The position numbers and the translations under genes were made by a program. 64,000 bases of DNA from Mesorhizobium koreense (GTDB lineage Bacteria; Pseudomonadota; Alphaproteobacteria; Rhizobiales; Rhizobiaceae), in contig NZ_CP134228.1 in NCBI RefSeq assembly GCF_031656215.1, positions 2,065,001 through 2,129,000 on the forward strand, given 5' to 3'. Positions 16,693 through 25,088 of this stretch are shown piece after piece. A model generated the notes under the pieces. It was given only the letters and a program-made list of their open reading frames with translations. It was not told the origin of the DNA and did not search any database. The stretch's first letter is position 1. Each line of letters opens with the position of its first letter.

Positions 16693-18864
16693 CTACTTCG
16701 CCGGAATCTTCAGTTCCGCGCCAATTGGCAGCGCCCGCGCGCGAAAGGCGGGGTTCGCTTCGGCGATCTTGTGCCACAGCGCCGGGTCGCCATAGAGCGC
16801 TTTGGCGAGATTCCAGTAATTGTCGCCAGCGACGACTACATGCGTTGTTGCGGCCGGCGAGCTTGCCGAGGATACCTGCCCGGCCGCCTGCTGCGTCTCG
16901 ACCGCGACCTTGGGCGGCTCATTGGCGATCGTCGCCGATGCCGCTGGGAGGTTCGGCAATCGAGCGGCGTTTTCATTCGCCTTTGCCGTAGAGCCGTCTG
17001 CCTGCTCGCCGGTTTCCACTGTCGGCGGCTCGGTGGCCAGCAATTGCGACATGGCGGGCAGATCCGGCAGCTTTACATTGCCCTGTTTCGGCGCCTTGTC
17101 GGCTGTCTGTTTCGCGGCCGTTTCGACCTTGGCGGTTGGAGGGGTGGTCGTGAGCTCTTTGGATGCGGCCGGCAGGTCCGGCATCTTTGTTTCTGCGTTG
17201 GAAGGATTGTCGGTTACTGCCTCCTTCGGTGCCTTCGTGGAATCGACGATTTTCGGCGTCGCGTCCTTTATGCGGCCATCCGTGTAAGGCTTGTAAGGCC
17301 GGTGCGCCTGGAGATAGGCGGTCAGCACGTCCGCCAGGTCGGGGCCGTAATCATAGGCGTTCTTCGCGGAATCGCGAAGGACGGCGTAGCCGTCGCCGCC
17401 GGCGCGCAGGTAATTGTTGGAGACGACGAGATAGAGCCTGTCCGGTTCGATCGGCTTCCAGCTATCGCCCTCCTTGACCTCTACCGACTTGACCCGTCCG
17501 GAATTCGGCCCGATCGAGCGGTCGAAGGTGTAGCGCAGGCCTGAGACCTGGGCGAAGCGACCTGCGCCGGCCGAGACCTGCGAGACGCCGTTTTCAAGGG
17601 CGGCGACGATGTCCTTGCCCGAAAGCTGGAAGGTGGAAAGCGTGTTCTGGAAGGGCAGCACCGCCACCACGTCGCCCAGCGTGACCGGGCCGGCGCTGAT
17701 CGAGGCGCGCAGGCCGCCGCCATTGGTGATTGCCACCGTCACGCCCTGTTTCCTCGTGCGGTCGAGCATGGCGTCGGCGACGAGGTCGCCCATGGCGCAT
17801 TCCCCGGCGCGGCAGGTTTCGCGGCCGCCGTCGATGGGCGCGGCCGCCTCGGCCACCACCTTCGACATGGCCTGCTCGATCGGGCCGGCAAGCTCCTTCA
17901 CGCGCGCGACGACCCGCGGATCTTCCGCGATCTTGGCGTCGAGCGGGATCGGATCACCTTTCGCCTCCTTGACGATGCCCTTGTCGTCGAAGGTCACCGT
18001 CACTTCGCCGAGCAGCTTCGAATAGGAGGCCGCGGTGACAACCGGCACGCGATAGCCGTCGAGATTGCCGGCGAAGGTCGGGTAGGGGCCGGCGGCGATC
18101 TTGTCGGTGTTGGAGAGCAGCGTGTGCGAATGCCCGCCGACCACCACGTCCACGCCGGGGATTTTCGCGATCGCCGAAAGGTCGCGCTGGTAGCCGACAT
18201 GGGTGAGCGCGATGATCTTGTCTATGCCTTGCTTCCGCAATTCGGCAACCGCCGCTTTCACCGCGGCGACATCGTCGGTGATGAGCACGTCGGGACCCGG
18301 TGACGAGATGACGTCCGCATCATTGGTGATGGCGCCGACGATGCCGATCTTCTGGCCGCCCACTTCGAGGACGGTATAGGGCTTCACGCGGTCGCCGATC
18401 TTCGCGTTGCGGCCCGCAACGATGTTGGCGCTCACGACCGGAAAATGGACCTTGTCGAGGAAGGCGGCGAGGCCCGCCTCACCGTCATCGAATTCGTGGT
18501 TGCCGACGGTCATCGCGTCGACCTTGAAGAGATTGGTGAACTCGGCTTCGACCGATCCCTTGTAGGTTGTGTAGAAGAGCGAACCCTGGAAATTGTCGCC
18601 AGCGTCGAGAAGGATGACGTTCTGTCCCGCGAGCCTCTTCCTCTCCTGGTCGATGGCCGTCTTAAGCCGCGCGGCACCGCCGACGCAGGCGTCCTTGGCA
18701 TCGTCGTCCGCCGAACAGGTAGCTTCGTATTTGTTGATCGGCTCGATGCGGCTGTGCCAATCGTTGAAATGCAGGATGGTCAGCGTGTAATCCGCAAGCG
18801 CCGCCGCCGTCGAGAAAGTAAGCGCCGCCGCGGAAAGCGTCAGCGAAAGAACGATTTTCTTCAT
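16693..18864 (-). CDS. Secreted 5'-nucleotidase/UshA-type metallophosphatase with C-terminal LysM
   Basis: A 723-residue exported enzyme for salvage of external nucleotides. Signal peptide 1-24. Calcineurin-like metallophosphatase domain (about 26-290): TILHFNDWHSRIEP, LLDAGDNFQGS, TVGNHEFDDG and VVGGHSHT supply the two-metal centre. 5'-nucleotidase C-terminal domain (about 340-510): ITNGGGLRASI and NNYLRAGGDGY. A linker then carries three copies of a short motif of the form LPDLPAAS followed by PP, and a LysM domain (about 673-721, VVAGDNYWNLAKALYGDPALW) ends it. LysM would tether the enzyme to peptidoglycan. UshA enzymes normally lack LysM, so the fusion is notable. Confidence 0.9.
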   Translation of the reverse strand: MKKIVLSLTLSAAALTFSTAAALADYTLTILHFNDWHSRIEPINKYEATCSADDDAKDACVGGAARLKTAIDQERKRLAGQNVILLDAGDNFQGSLFYTTYKGSVEAEFTNLFKVDAMTVGNHEFDDGEAGLAAFLDKVHFPVVSANIVAGRNAKIGDRVKPYTVLEVGGQKIGIVGAITNDADVISSPGPDVLITDDVAAVKAAVAELRKQGIDKIIALTHVGYQRDLSAIAKIPGVDVVVGGHSHTLLSNTDKIAAGPYPTFAGNLDGYRVPVVTAASYSKLLGEVTVTFDDKGIVKEAKGDPIPLDAKIAEDPRVVARVKELAGPIEQAMSKVVAEAAAPIDGGRETCRAGECAMGDLVADAMLDRTRKQGVTVAITNGGGLRASISAGPVTLGDVVAVLPFQNTLSTFQLSGKDIVAALENGVSQVSAGAGRFAQVSGLRYTFDRSIGPNSGRVKSVEVKEGDSWKPIEPDRLYLVVSNNYLRAGGDGYAVLRDSAKNAYDYGPDLADVLTAYLQAHRPYKPYTDGRIKDATPKIVDSTKAPKEAVTDNPSNAETKMPDLPAASKELTTTPPTAKVETAAKQTADKAPKQGNVKLPDLPAMSQLLATEPPTVETGEQADGSTAKANENAARLPNLPAASATIANEPPKVAVETQQAAGQVSSASSPAATTHVVVAGDNYWNLAKALYGDPALWHKIAEANPAFRARALPIGAELKIPAK

Positions 18865-18911
18865 CGGCGGATGCTCCCCAGTTATTCCGATCCGGTGTCA
18901 TTCCCACCGGG

Positions 18912-20165
18912 TTATTTCGTGTAGTCGCGCTCGTCGGCGATGACCTTGCCGTCATTCGGCAGCGAGCCTGCATCCGCGTGCACGATATTTCCCGCGAGCT
19001 TGGTGACTTCGCGCAAGGTCGCGCCGACCGCTTTCTCGTCCAGCGCCGCGCCGGCGGCGGCTTCGACGTGGAGCGCCATCGCGTCCAGTTCGCCGTTCCG
19101 TGTCACCACCAGCCGCGCCCTTGCGATCTCCCTATGGTGTTTAAGCACTTCCGCGATCTGTTTGGGATCGACGAACATGCCCTTGACCTTGGTGCGCTGG
19201 TCGGCCCGACCCATCCAGCCCTTGATGCGGCGGTTGGTGCGGCCGCAGGGCGAGGCGCCCGGCAGGATGGCGGAGAGGTCGCCTGTGCTGAGCCGGACCA
19301 GCGGATAGGCGGCATTGAAGGTCGTGACCACGACCTCGCCGACTTCTCCGTCGGGAACGGGCTCGCCGGTGCCAGGCCTGACGATCTCGACGATCGCGTG
19401 TTCGTTCAGGATCATGCCAGGGTACGGCTCACCCTCGTCCGAAGCCGTCTCATAGGCAATGACACCCGACTCGGCGGTGGCGTAGCATTGCAGCACGCGC
19501 ACGCCGCGCGAGGCGTATTCGGCGCGAAGCGACGGATAGAGCGCGCCGGCCGAGACGAGACCGCGGCGGAACGAGGAGAGGTCCTTGCCGGTTTCCGCCG
19601 CGCGGTCGAGCATGACCTTCAGGAAATCCGGCGTGCCGCAATAAACAGAAGGGCGTAGGATTGACGCGGCTTCGACCTGCATTTCCGTATTGCCAGTTCC
19701 TGCCGCGAAAACCGAACAGCCGAGCGCGCGTGCGCCGCCGTCGAGCATGAAGCCGCCGGGCGTCATGTGATAGGCAAAGGCGTTGTGGACGATGTCGCCG
19801 GGCCGCGCGCCAGCGGCGAAGAAGGCGCGCGCGCCCTCAGAGGGATCGTCGCCCAGTCCGCCCGGCTCCCAGATCGGGCCGGGCGAAAGATGGATGCGGT
19901 TGCCGGCCAGCGCCGAGGGATCGGCGAAGCCGCCGAAAGGCGGCTCCTTCGCCTGCATCTCCATCAATTCCGCCTTGCGCAGAACGGGCAGGCGCGCGAG
20001 CGCTTCGCGATTTGTCACCGCGTCCGGATTTACGCCATCCAGCCATCGCCGCAGCCCCGGCGCGACGGCAAGCGCCTGGCGCAGGAAGGTGGGGAAACGC
20101 GCAAACTGCTCCGCTTCCCGCTCGGCCGGATCCCGCGCTTCCAGGCGGTCGAAATATTCGGCCAT
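18912..20165 (-). CDS. PaaK-like AMP-forming acyl-CoA ligase (phenylacetate-CoA ligase family)
   Basis: A 417-residue adenylating enzyme. PaaK-type features include the N-terminal PVLRKAELMEMQ, a CYATAESGVIAYE block (the tyrosine/ESG substrate and ATP site), VGEVVVTTFNAAYPLVRLSTGDLS and the hinge RIKGWMGRADQRTKVKGMFV. No other phenylacetate genes are near, so the acid substrate is unknown. It lies 47 nt upstream of the nucleotidase gene on the same strand. Confidence 0.85.
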   Translation of the reverse strand: MAEYFDRLEARDPAEREAEQFARFPTFLRQALAVAPGLRRWLDGVNPDAVTNREALARLPVLRKAELMEMQAKEPPFGGFADPSALAGNRIHLSPGPIWEPGGLGDDPSEGARAFFAAGARPGDIVHNAFAYHMTPGGFMLDGGARALGCSVFAAGTGNTEMQVEAASILRPSVYCGTPDFLKVMLDRAAETGKDLSSFRRGLVSAGALYPSLRAEYASRGVRVLQCYATAESGVIAYETASDEGEPYPGMILNEHAIVEIVRPGTGEPVPDGEVGEVVVTTFNAAYPLVRLSTGDLSAILPGASPCGRTNRRIKGWMGRADQRTKVKGMFVDPKQIAEVLKHHREIARARLVVTRNGELDAMALHVEAAAGAALDEKAVGATLREVTKLAGNIVHADAGSLPNDGKVIADERDYTK

Positions 20166-20240
20166 GCGCTCTCTTCCCTCCCGAAAAGAGCGTTATGGCA
20201 AGAGCCATCCTGCGCCGCAAGCGCGAAAGCTGGCCTGTTT

Positions 20241-20615
20241 TCAGGAGTGCCGATTGAGAACGAACTGGGTGCCGTTGCCGAGTGTGCAGTTCATCTGGTT
20301 TGGGGTAGCCAGAAGGCAGGCGGCGGCGGTCTGCTGCTTGGTCTTCACGGAATAGAAGCTCAGATCAATCGTGTTCTGGTCGCGGAATTTATAGGTGCCT
20401 TCCGTCAACGTTTCGCCCGTTTGGACGGAGCGCGAGCGGAAGTGACCGCCATAGAGCGAGGAGACGGCAACGCCGTCGGTTCCCATCCATTCGCCGTCGA
20501 CGGGCGATTGGGGGAGATTGACCGGCGCAGGCCGGTCAGGGGCGGATTGGCAGCCGGCAATTGCGGCCGCCACAATAATTGCCGCGGCGGAAGCCGCGAT
20601 GCGCGCATTCATCAT
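20241..20615 (-). CDS. omp10: Omp10-like outer-membrane lipoprotein
   Basis: A 124-residue lipoprotein with lipobox AIAGC (Cys22). The mature part follows the Brucella Omp10 pattern: GEWMGTDGVAVSSLYGGHFRSRS, TGETLTEGTYKFRD, then CLLATPNQMNCTLGNGTQF near the end. This is known from memory of the Brucella protein, not from alignment. Its role is outer-membrane stability in Brucella; unknown here. Confidence 0.75.
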   Translation of the reverse strand: MMNARIAASAAAIIVAAAIAGCQSAPDRPAPVNLPQSPVDGEWMGTDGVAVSSLYGGHFRSRSVQTGETLTEGTYKFRDQNTIDLSFYSVKTKQQTAAACLLATPNQMNCTLGNGTQFVLNRHS

Positions 20616-20721
20616 CCCGATATCCTCTCCTCGAAACGACTGGTCTTTTCTTCACCCGAAAGATGAGTGAATGCAAGGCCGTACCGATAAGCAGACTTGC
20701 CGTTGGCCCGCACTGAACGCG

Positions 20722-22167
20722 TTATCTGACCAAAACGTTCCGGAACTGCCAGGGGTCGCTTGCGTCGATGTCTTCCTCGAAGAAACCCGGACGGTCCTCA
20801 AGCGGCGTCCAGTCCGTATAGTAGCCCTTCACCGGCCCGAGGTAGGGCAACTGCACTTCGAGGCAGCGGCGATAGTCGATCTCGTCGGTCTCGACGATGC
20901 CGGCCTCGGGATTCTCGATCGCCCAGACCATGCCCGCCAGCACCGCCGAAGTGACCTGCAGGCCGGTCGCATTCTGGTGAGGCGCGAGATCGCGCGTTTC
21001 CTCGAGCGAAAGCTGCGAGCCGTACCAATAAGCGTTCCTCGCGTGCCCGTAGAGCAGAACGCCTAGCTCGTCGATGCCGTCGACGAGCTCGTTCTCGTCC
21101 AGCACATGCTGGACGGGCTGCGCCTTGCCGGCGGCGCCGAACATCTCGTGGAGCGAAAGGACGGCGTCGTTGGAAGGATGATAGGCATAGTGGCAGGTGG
21201 GACGGTATTCGACGCCGCCATCCGCGCCGCGGACGGTGAAATAATCGGCGATCGAAACCGATTCGTTATGGGTGACCAGAAAGCCGTATTGCGCGCCGGG
21301 CGTCGGGCACCATGTGCGCACGCGCGTGTTGGCGCCCGGCTGGTCCAGATAGATCGCCGGGCTCCTGCCATCGGAGAATTTCCGCGCGTTGGCCGGCATC
21401 CATTTCTCATGCGTGCCCCAGCCGAGTTCCGAGGGCTGCAGGCCCTCGGCAATGAAGCCTTCCACCGACCAGGTGTTCCAGAATGCATCCATCGGCTTCG
21501 GCTTCTTCGTGCGCTGCGTGTCGCGCTCGGCGACGTGGACGCCCTTGACGCCGGCCGCCTGCATCAGCCTTGCCCATCCTTCGCGGTCGTGCTGGTCCGG
21601 CTCGTCGAAGCGTAGCCCGAGGTCGCCGGCGAGATCGATCAGCGCCTTCTTGACGAACCACGACACCATGCCGGGATTGGCGCCGCAGCAGGAGACGGCG
21701 GTCGTGCCGCCGGGATTCCTGCGCTTCTCCTCGCGCACCGTGCTTCTGAGTGCGTAGTTGGTGCGGCTTTCATTGCCGCCCTTGTTGTCGAAATAGAAGC
21801 CGAGCCATGGCTCCACCACCGTATCGACATAGAGCACGCCAAGCTCGCGGCAGAGCTTCATCAGATCGAGCGACGAGGTATCGACGGAGAGGTTCACGCA
21901 AAAACCCTGCCCGGCGCCGTTGGTGAGAAGCGGGGTCAAGAGGTCGCGGTAATTCTCTCTTGTCACCGCCTCCTGAAGGAAGGCGATACCGCGTTCCTCT
22001 ACGAGCGCGCTGTCCTCGTCGCGCGGATCGATGACCACCATCCGCGATTTGTCGAATGTGAAGTGGCGCTCGATCAGCGGCAGCATCCCATGTCCGATCG
22101 AGCCGAAGCCGATCATGACAACGGGTCCGGTGATCTTGCCGTGAACGGGCCATCTCGCATTCGCCAT
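20722..22167 (-). CDS. hss: Homospermidine synthase
   Basis: An NAD-dependent enzyme that condenses two putrescines to sym-homospermidine, the main long polyamine of rhizobia. The 481-residue length is normal. The N-terminal Rossmann motif VVMIGFGSIGHGMLPLIERH is clear, along with VVIDPRDEDSALV, VNLSVDTSSLDLMKLCRELG, AVSCCGANPGMVSWFVK and KGYYTDWTPLEDRPGFFEED, all typical of Hss. With the ornithine decarboxylase gene near 52-53 kb it gives a complete ornithine-to-homospermidine route. Confidence 0.95.
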   Translation of the reverse strand: MANARWPVHGKITGPVVMIGFGSIGHGMLPLIERHFTFDKSRMVVIDPRDEDSALVEERGIAFLQEAVTRENYRDLLTPLLTNGAGQGFCVNLSVDTSSLDLMKLCRELGVLYVDTVVEPWLGFYFDNKGGNESRTNYALRSTVREEKRRNPGGTTAVSCCGANPGMVSWFVKKALIDLAGDLGLRFDEPDQHDREGWARLMQAAGVKGVHVAERDTQRTKKPKPMDAFWNTWSVEGFIAEGLQPSELGWGTHEKWMPANARKFSDGRSPAIYLDQPGANTRVRTWCPTPGAQYGFLVTHNESVSIADYFTVRGADGGVEYRPTCHYAYHPSNDAVLSLHEMFGAAGKAQPVQHVLDENELVDGIDELGVLLYGHARNAYWYGSQLSLEETRDLAPHQNATGLQVTSAVLAGMVWAIENPEAGIVETDEIDYRRCLEVQLPYLGPVKGYYTDWTPLEDRPGFFEEDIDASDPWQFRNVLVR

Positions 22168-22258
22168 TTAGGAATTCTCCTGAACTGGTGGCACGGAACG
22201 TTTCGGGGGTGCTAACCCGTATGGCCGTCACAATAAAGGGGCCGGCCCGATAAACCGC

Positions 22259-23182
22259 TCAGGCGGAGGCGATGGCTTCCAGCGCCGCGACGAGCCGGTC
22301 GCGGTCGGCGGCAAGGCCCTTGTAGTCGAGTTCGGATCGTTCGAGCGCGGCAAGCTGCCCGGCGAAGGACGCGGCGATCCTCGCCCGTTCGGGATGGGCG
22401 CGAAGCGCCGACATCGGATCGAGATGGATACGGATCGTGAAGAGGACGTCGCCGGAGACAGGTAGCTTGCGCACGGTCTGACGCTCGACACGAATGAAGG
22501 CGACGGAAGCGGGGTCTATACCGGGAAACCGCGAGACGGCTTTCTCGGCGCGGTCGTCGCGCTGCATTGAGGAGAGCGGCTTGTAGAGACCGGCGTCGGG
22601 CTGAAGCGACCAGTTGAAGCGCTCGACCAGTTGCCCCTGTAATTTATCGAACATGCGCTCGATCAGGTCGTCGGAGCGGGTCCCATGGCCGAAATGCGGT
22701 ACAGGCCGGTGGATTTCACGGAGCGGCTTACCGAATTTTTCGGCAAGCGACCACGAGGAAGGAAAGGATAGCGAGGCCGCGCAAATGCGCCAGCCTTCTT
22801 CGCCTCGGCGCATCAGCACGAGATCTTCCTGCACCAGCCGCGCCGCGATCTTCAGCGGCGGCAGGCCCGGCTTTGTCAGATCGACGGCGCGGCCCGATGA
22901 AGCGATGTACATCGTGTCGCCAGTATGGCGGTAGATCTCGGGAAAGCGCGCCGGCAGATGCTCGATCAGTAGCGACAGCACTTCGCGTTGCGCAGCCTCG
23001 GTGCCGGGTTCGGCGGCGAAGACGGACGCGCCATGCTCGGCCTCCAGCCGGCCCTTCTCGGCAAGCTGCGCTTCGAGATAGCCGTCCACCTCGATCCATG
23101 CCGCGGGATCAAGTGGCTTCAGTCCGATGGTGAATGGCGTCGAGGAGCCGTCATAGGGCGTGTGGGCGGGAAAGTGAGGCAA
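22259..23182 (-). CDS. DUF3445 haem-dependent oxidative N-demethylase-like protein
   Basis: A 307-residue protein with the DUF3445 (HDOD) layout: FTIGLKPLDPAAWIEVD at the start, a central DLVLMRRGEEGWRICAASLSFPSSWSLAEKFGKPLREIHRPVP, and late RNA-free hydrophilic helices. Family members bind haem and demethylate amines, and the conserved IHxPVP histidine segment is present. It is just downstream of homospermidine synthase (91-nt gap) and overlaps no other gene. The substrate is unknown; an amine is an inference from the family and the neighbouring polyamine gene. Confidence 0.8.
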   Translation of the reverse strand: MPHFPAHTPYDGSSTPFTIGLKPLDPAAWIEVDGYLEAQLAEKGRLEAEHGASVFAAEPGTEAAQREVLSLLIEHLPARFPEIYRHTGDTMYIASSGRAVDLTKPGLPPLKIAARLVQEDLVLMRRGEEGWRICAASLSFPSSWSLAEKFGKPLREIHRPVPHFGHGTRSDDLIERMFDKLQGQLVERFNWSLQPDAGLYKPLSSMQRDDRAEKAVSRFPGIDPASVAFIRVERQTVRKLPVSGDVLFTIRIHLDPMSALRAHPERARIAASFAGQLAALERSELDYKGLAADRDRLVAALEAIASA

Positions 23183-23195
23183 TCGATTTCCTTAA

Positions 23196-23870
23196 TCAGT
23201 CCTGGTCCCAGACGGGCTTGGCCGGAATGAGCCCGCGCAGCGAGTTGCCCACGAAAACGGCACGGGCCGAACGCAGATCATCGTAACTGAAAACGGCCTC
23301 CTTCGCAGCGCCGTTGTCGATCATCTCGGCGCGAAGAACGCCTGCCAGAAGGCCGCAGGACAGGGCAGGAGTCAAAAGCATCTTCTCGCCAAAATCGGTA
23401 AAGAGGGAGGTGATGGTACCCTCGCACAACTCACCGCGCTCATTGGCAAGCAGTACCTCGTCGGTCTGGTCGGGCCCGTATTCGGACCTGGCCCGCGTAT
23501 AGGCGTCGCGGCGGCTCGTCTTATGGCGCAGCAATGGATCGGTCGAATGAAGGCGCGTGTGCGCAAGCTTCAGGCGCCACACGGCGCTGTCCGGCAGAGG
23601 TCCGTATATTTCCGACTTCACTGTCATCGTTCCGTGCCGGGACAGCGCAAGCCGGACACGCAGCGGCACGTCCGAGCCGGCGACCGTGTCCTGCGCCTTG
23701 GCCATGGCGTCCTGCGGGTCCTCGTCGAAACCGAGAGCTTTCGCCGATGCCCGCAGCCGTGCCAGATGACGGTCGCCGCGCAGGAAGCCGCTTTTCGGCT
23801 CCCATCGCATCGTCTCGATCAGTTCGAAGCCGGCGCCGTTCCCGTCGCGTATCGGGCCTTCAACAGGCAT
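23196..23870 (-). CDS. pabC: Class IV aminotransferase, aminodeoxychorismate lyase-like (PabC)
   Basis: A PLP enzyme expected to release p-aminobenzoate from aminodeoxychorismate. From ATG 23870 it has 224 residues: GFELIETMRWEP, the RGDRHLARLRASAKALG block, the PLP lysine in RHKTSRRDAYTRAR, and DEVLLANERGELCEGTITSLF. The start is inside the end of pabB (52-nt overlap), with GAGGAGG upstream within pabB. Adjacent to pabB, which supports the folate assignment over other class IV transaminases. It is shorter than E. coli PabC (269). Confidence 0.82.
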   Translation of the reverse strand: MPVEGPIRDGNGAGFELIETMRWEPKSGFLRGDRHLARLRASAKALGFDEDPQDAMAKAQDTVAGSDVPLRVRLALSRHGTMTVKSEIYGPLPDSAVWRLKLAHTRLHSTDPLLRHKTSRRDAYTRARSEYGPDQTDEVLLANERGELCEGTITSLFTDFGEKMLLTPALSCGLLAGVLRAEMIDNGAAKEAVFSYDDLRSARAVFVGNSLRGLIPAKPVWDQD

Positions 23871-25039
23871 TCGGCGTATTCCTCCTCGGCGGTGGAATCG
23901 AAGACCACTCCACCACCGACATTGTAGGTTGCCTCCCCGTTCGGGAAGAGGGTGATCGTGCGTATGGCAACGTTGAAACGCATGCGCCCGCTCGGCTCGA
24001 TCCAGCCAACGGCGCCGCAATAGGCATCGCGCGGCGTGCTTTCGAGTTCCCGCAGGATCTCCATCGCCCTGATCTTGGGGGCGCCCGTGATCGAACCGCA
24101 GGGAAACAGCGCGGCGAAAATCCGCTGGATGCTCAGGCCGGGCAACAGCTTTGCCCGCACACGACTCACCATCTGGTGCACCGTGGCGTAGCTCTCGACG
24201 CGGAAAAGCTCCGGCACGTCGAGCGAGCCCACTTCCGAGATCAGCGAAATGTCATTGCGCAACAGATCGACGATCATGCGGTTTTCGGCCTGGTTCTTGG
24301 GGTCGTTCATGAGGAAGCGTTTCAGTTGCTCGTCCTCTTCGGCCGTCCGACCGCGCGGTGCCGTGCCCTTCATCGGATGCGTTTCGATCCAGCCCTCGCC
24401 GTCGACCCGGAAGAACAGTTCCGGCGAACGTGAAAGGATCACCGGGCCGCCAAGCGCCACCAGTGCCCCATGTCTGACCTTCTGGCGCGCGGCCAATGCG
24501 TCGAAAGCCGGCAGCGGATTGCCCGTCCAGCGGGCCTTGATCGGAAAGGTAAGGTTGGCCTGATAGCAGTCACCCTGCCGCAGGTGCCGGTGCACGCGGT
24601 CGAAACGCGATTTGTAATCCGAGAACGTCCAGGTAGTACGGGCGTCGTGGATCGGGCCGCCGGTCGCCTCCATGGGCGCTTGCATCGGGCGAGGGGGTAT
24701 CTCTGTTTCCGAAGGCGCATCGAATACGCCGAATACGAGTAGCGGCGTGCGACGGCCAGGAGGCAGGAGAGGCGCCAGTTTGGGTTCCAGCAGATAGCCC
24801 GCCTCGTAGGAGAGGTAACCGGCGAGCCATTTGCTTGCGTCATGCGCCCGCTGGACCTCGTCCATCGCCGAAAAGAAGTCTTCCGCCCGCTCCGCGACGA
24901 TGATTTTCTCCGGCTCCCGCAAGAGCAGACTGTCGCCAGAGAAATCGTCCCTGAACAGGATGAAAGGCGCGGTCTGACCCTCGGCTCTCGGAGCATCGCG
25001 CCGCGTGGCGACGGGGTCTGGAAACGTGGCTACGCTCAT
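23819..25039 (-). CDS. pabB: Aminodeoxychorismate synthase component I
   Basis: Aminates chorismate on the way to p-aminobenzoate and folate. The 406-residue protein has the chorismate-binding block (KGTAPRGRTAEEDEQLKRFLMNDPKNQAENRMIVDLLRNDI, in pieces: KGTAPRGRT and ENRMIVDLLRNDIS) and the FPCGSITGAPKIRAME block, both diagnostic. The length and the missing glutaminase domain fit PabB rather than TrpE. It overlaps pabC downstream, giving a pabB-pabC operon. Confidence 0.92.
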   Translation of the reverse strand: MSVATFPDPVATRRDAPRAEGQTAPFILFRDDFSGDSLLLREPEKIIVAERAEDFFSAMDEVQRAHDASKWLAGYLSYEAGYLLEPKLAPLLPPGRRTPLLVFGVFDAPSETEIPPRPMQAPMEATGGPIHDARTTWTFSDYKSRFDRVHRHLRQGDCYQANLTFPIKARWTGNPLPAFDALAARQKVRHGALVALGGPVILSRSPELFFRVDGEGWIETHPMKGTAPRGRTAEEDEQLKRFLMNDPKNQAENRMIVDLLRNDISLISEVGSLDVPELFRVESYATVHQMVSRVRAKLLPGLSIQRIFAALFPCGSITGAPKIRAMEILRELESTPRDAYCGAVGWIEPSGRMRFNVAIRTITLFPNGEATYNVGGGVVFDSTAEEEYAECLLKARYATGTAPASN

Positions 25040-25088
25040 ATGACCGGCTTACGGTTTACAGTTCCGCCTGGACGGACATTATGTCCGC

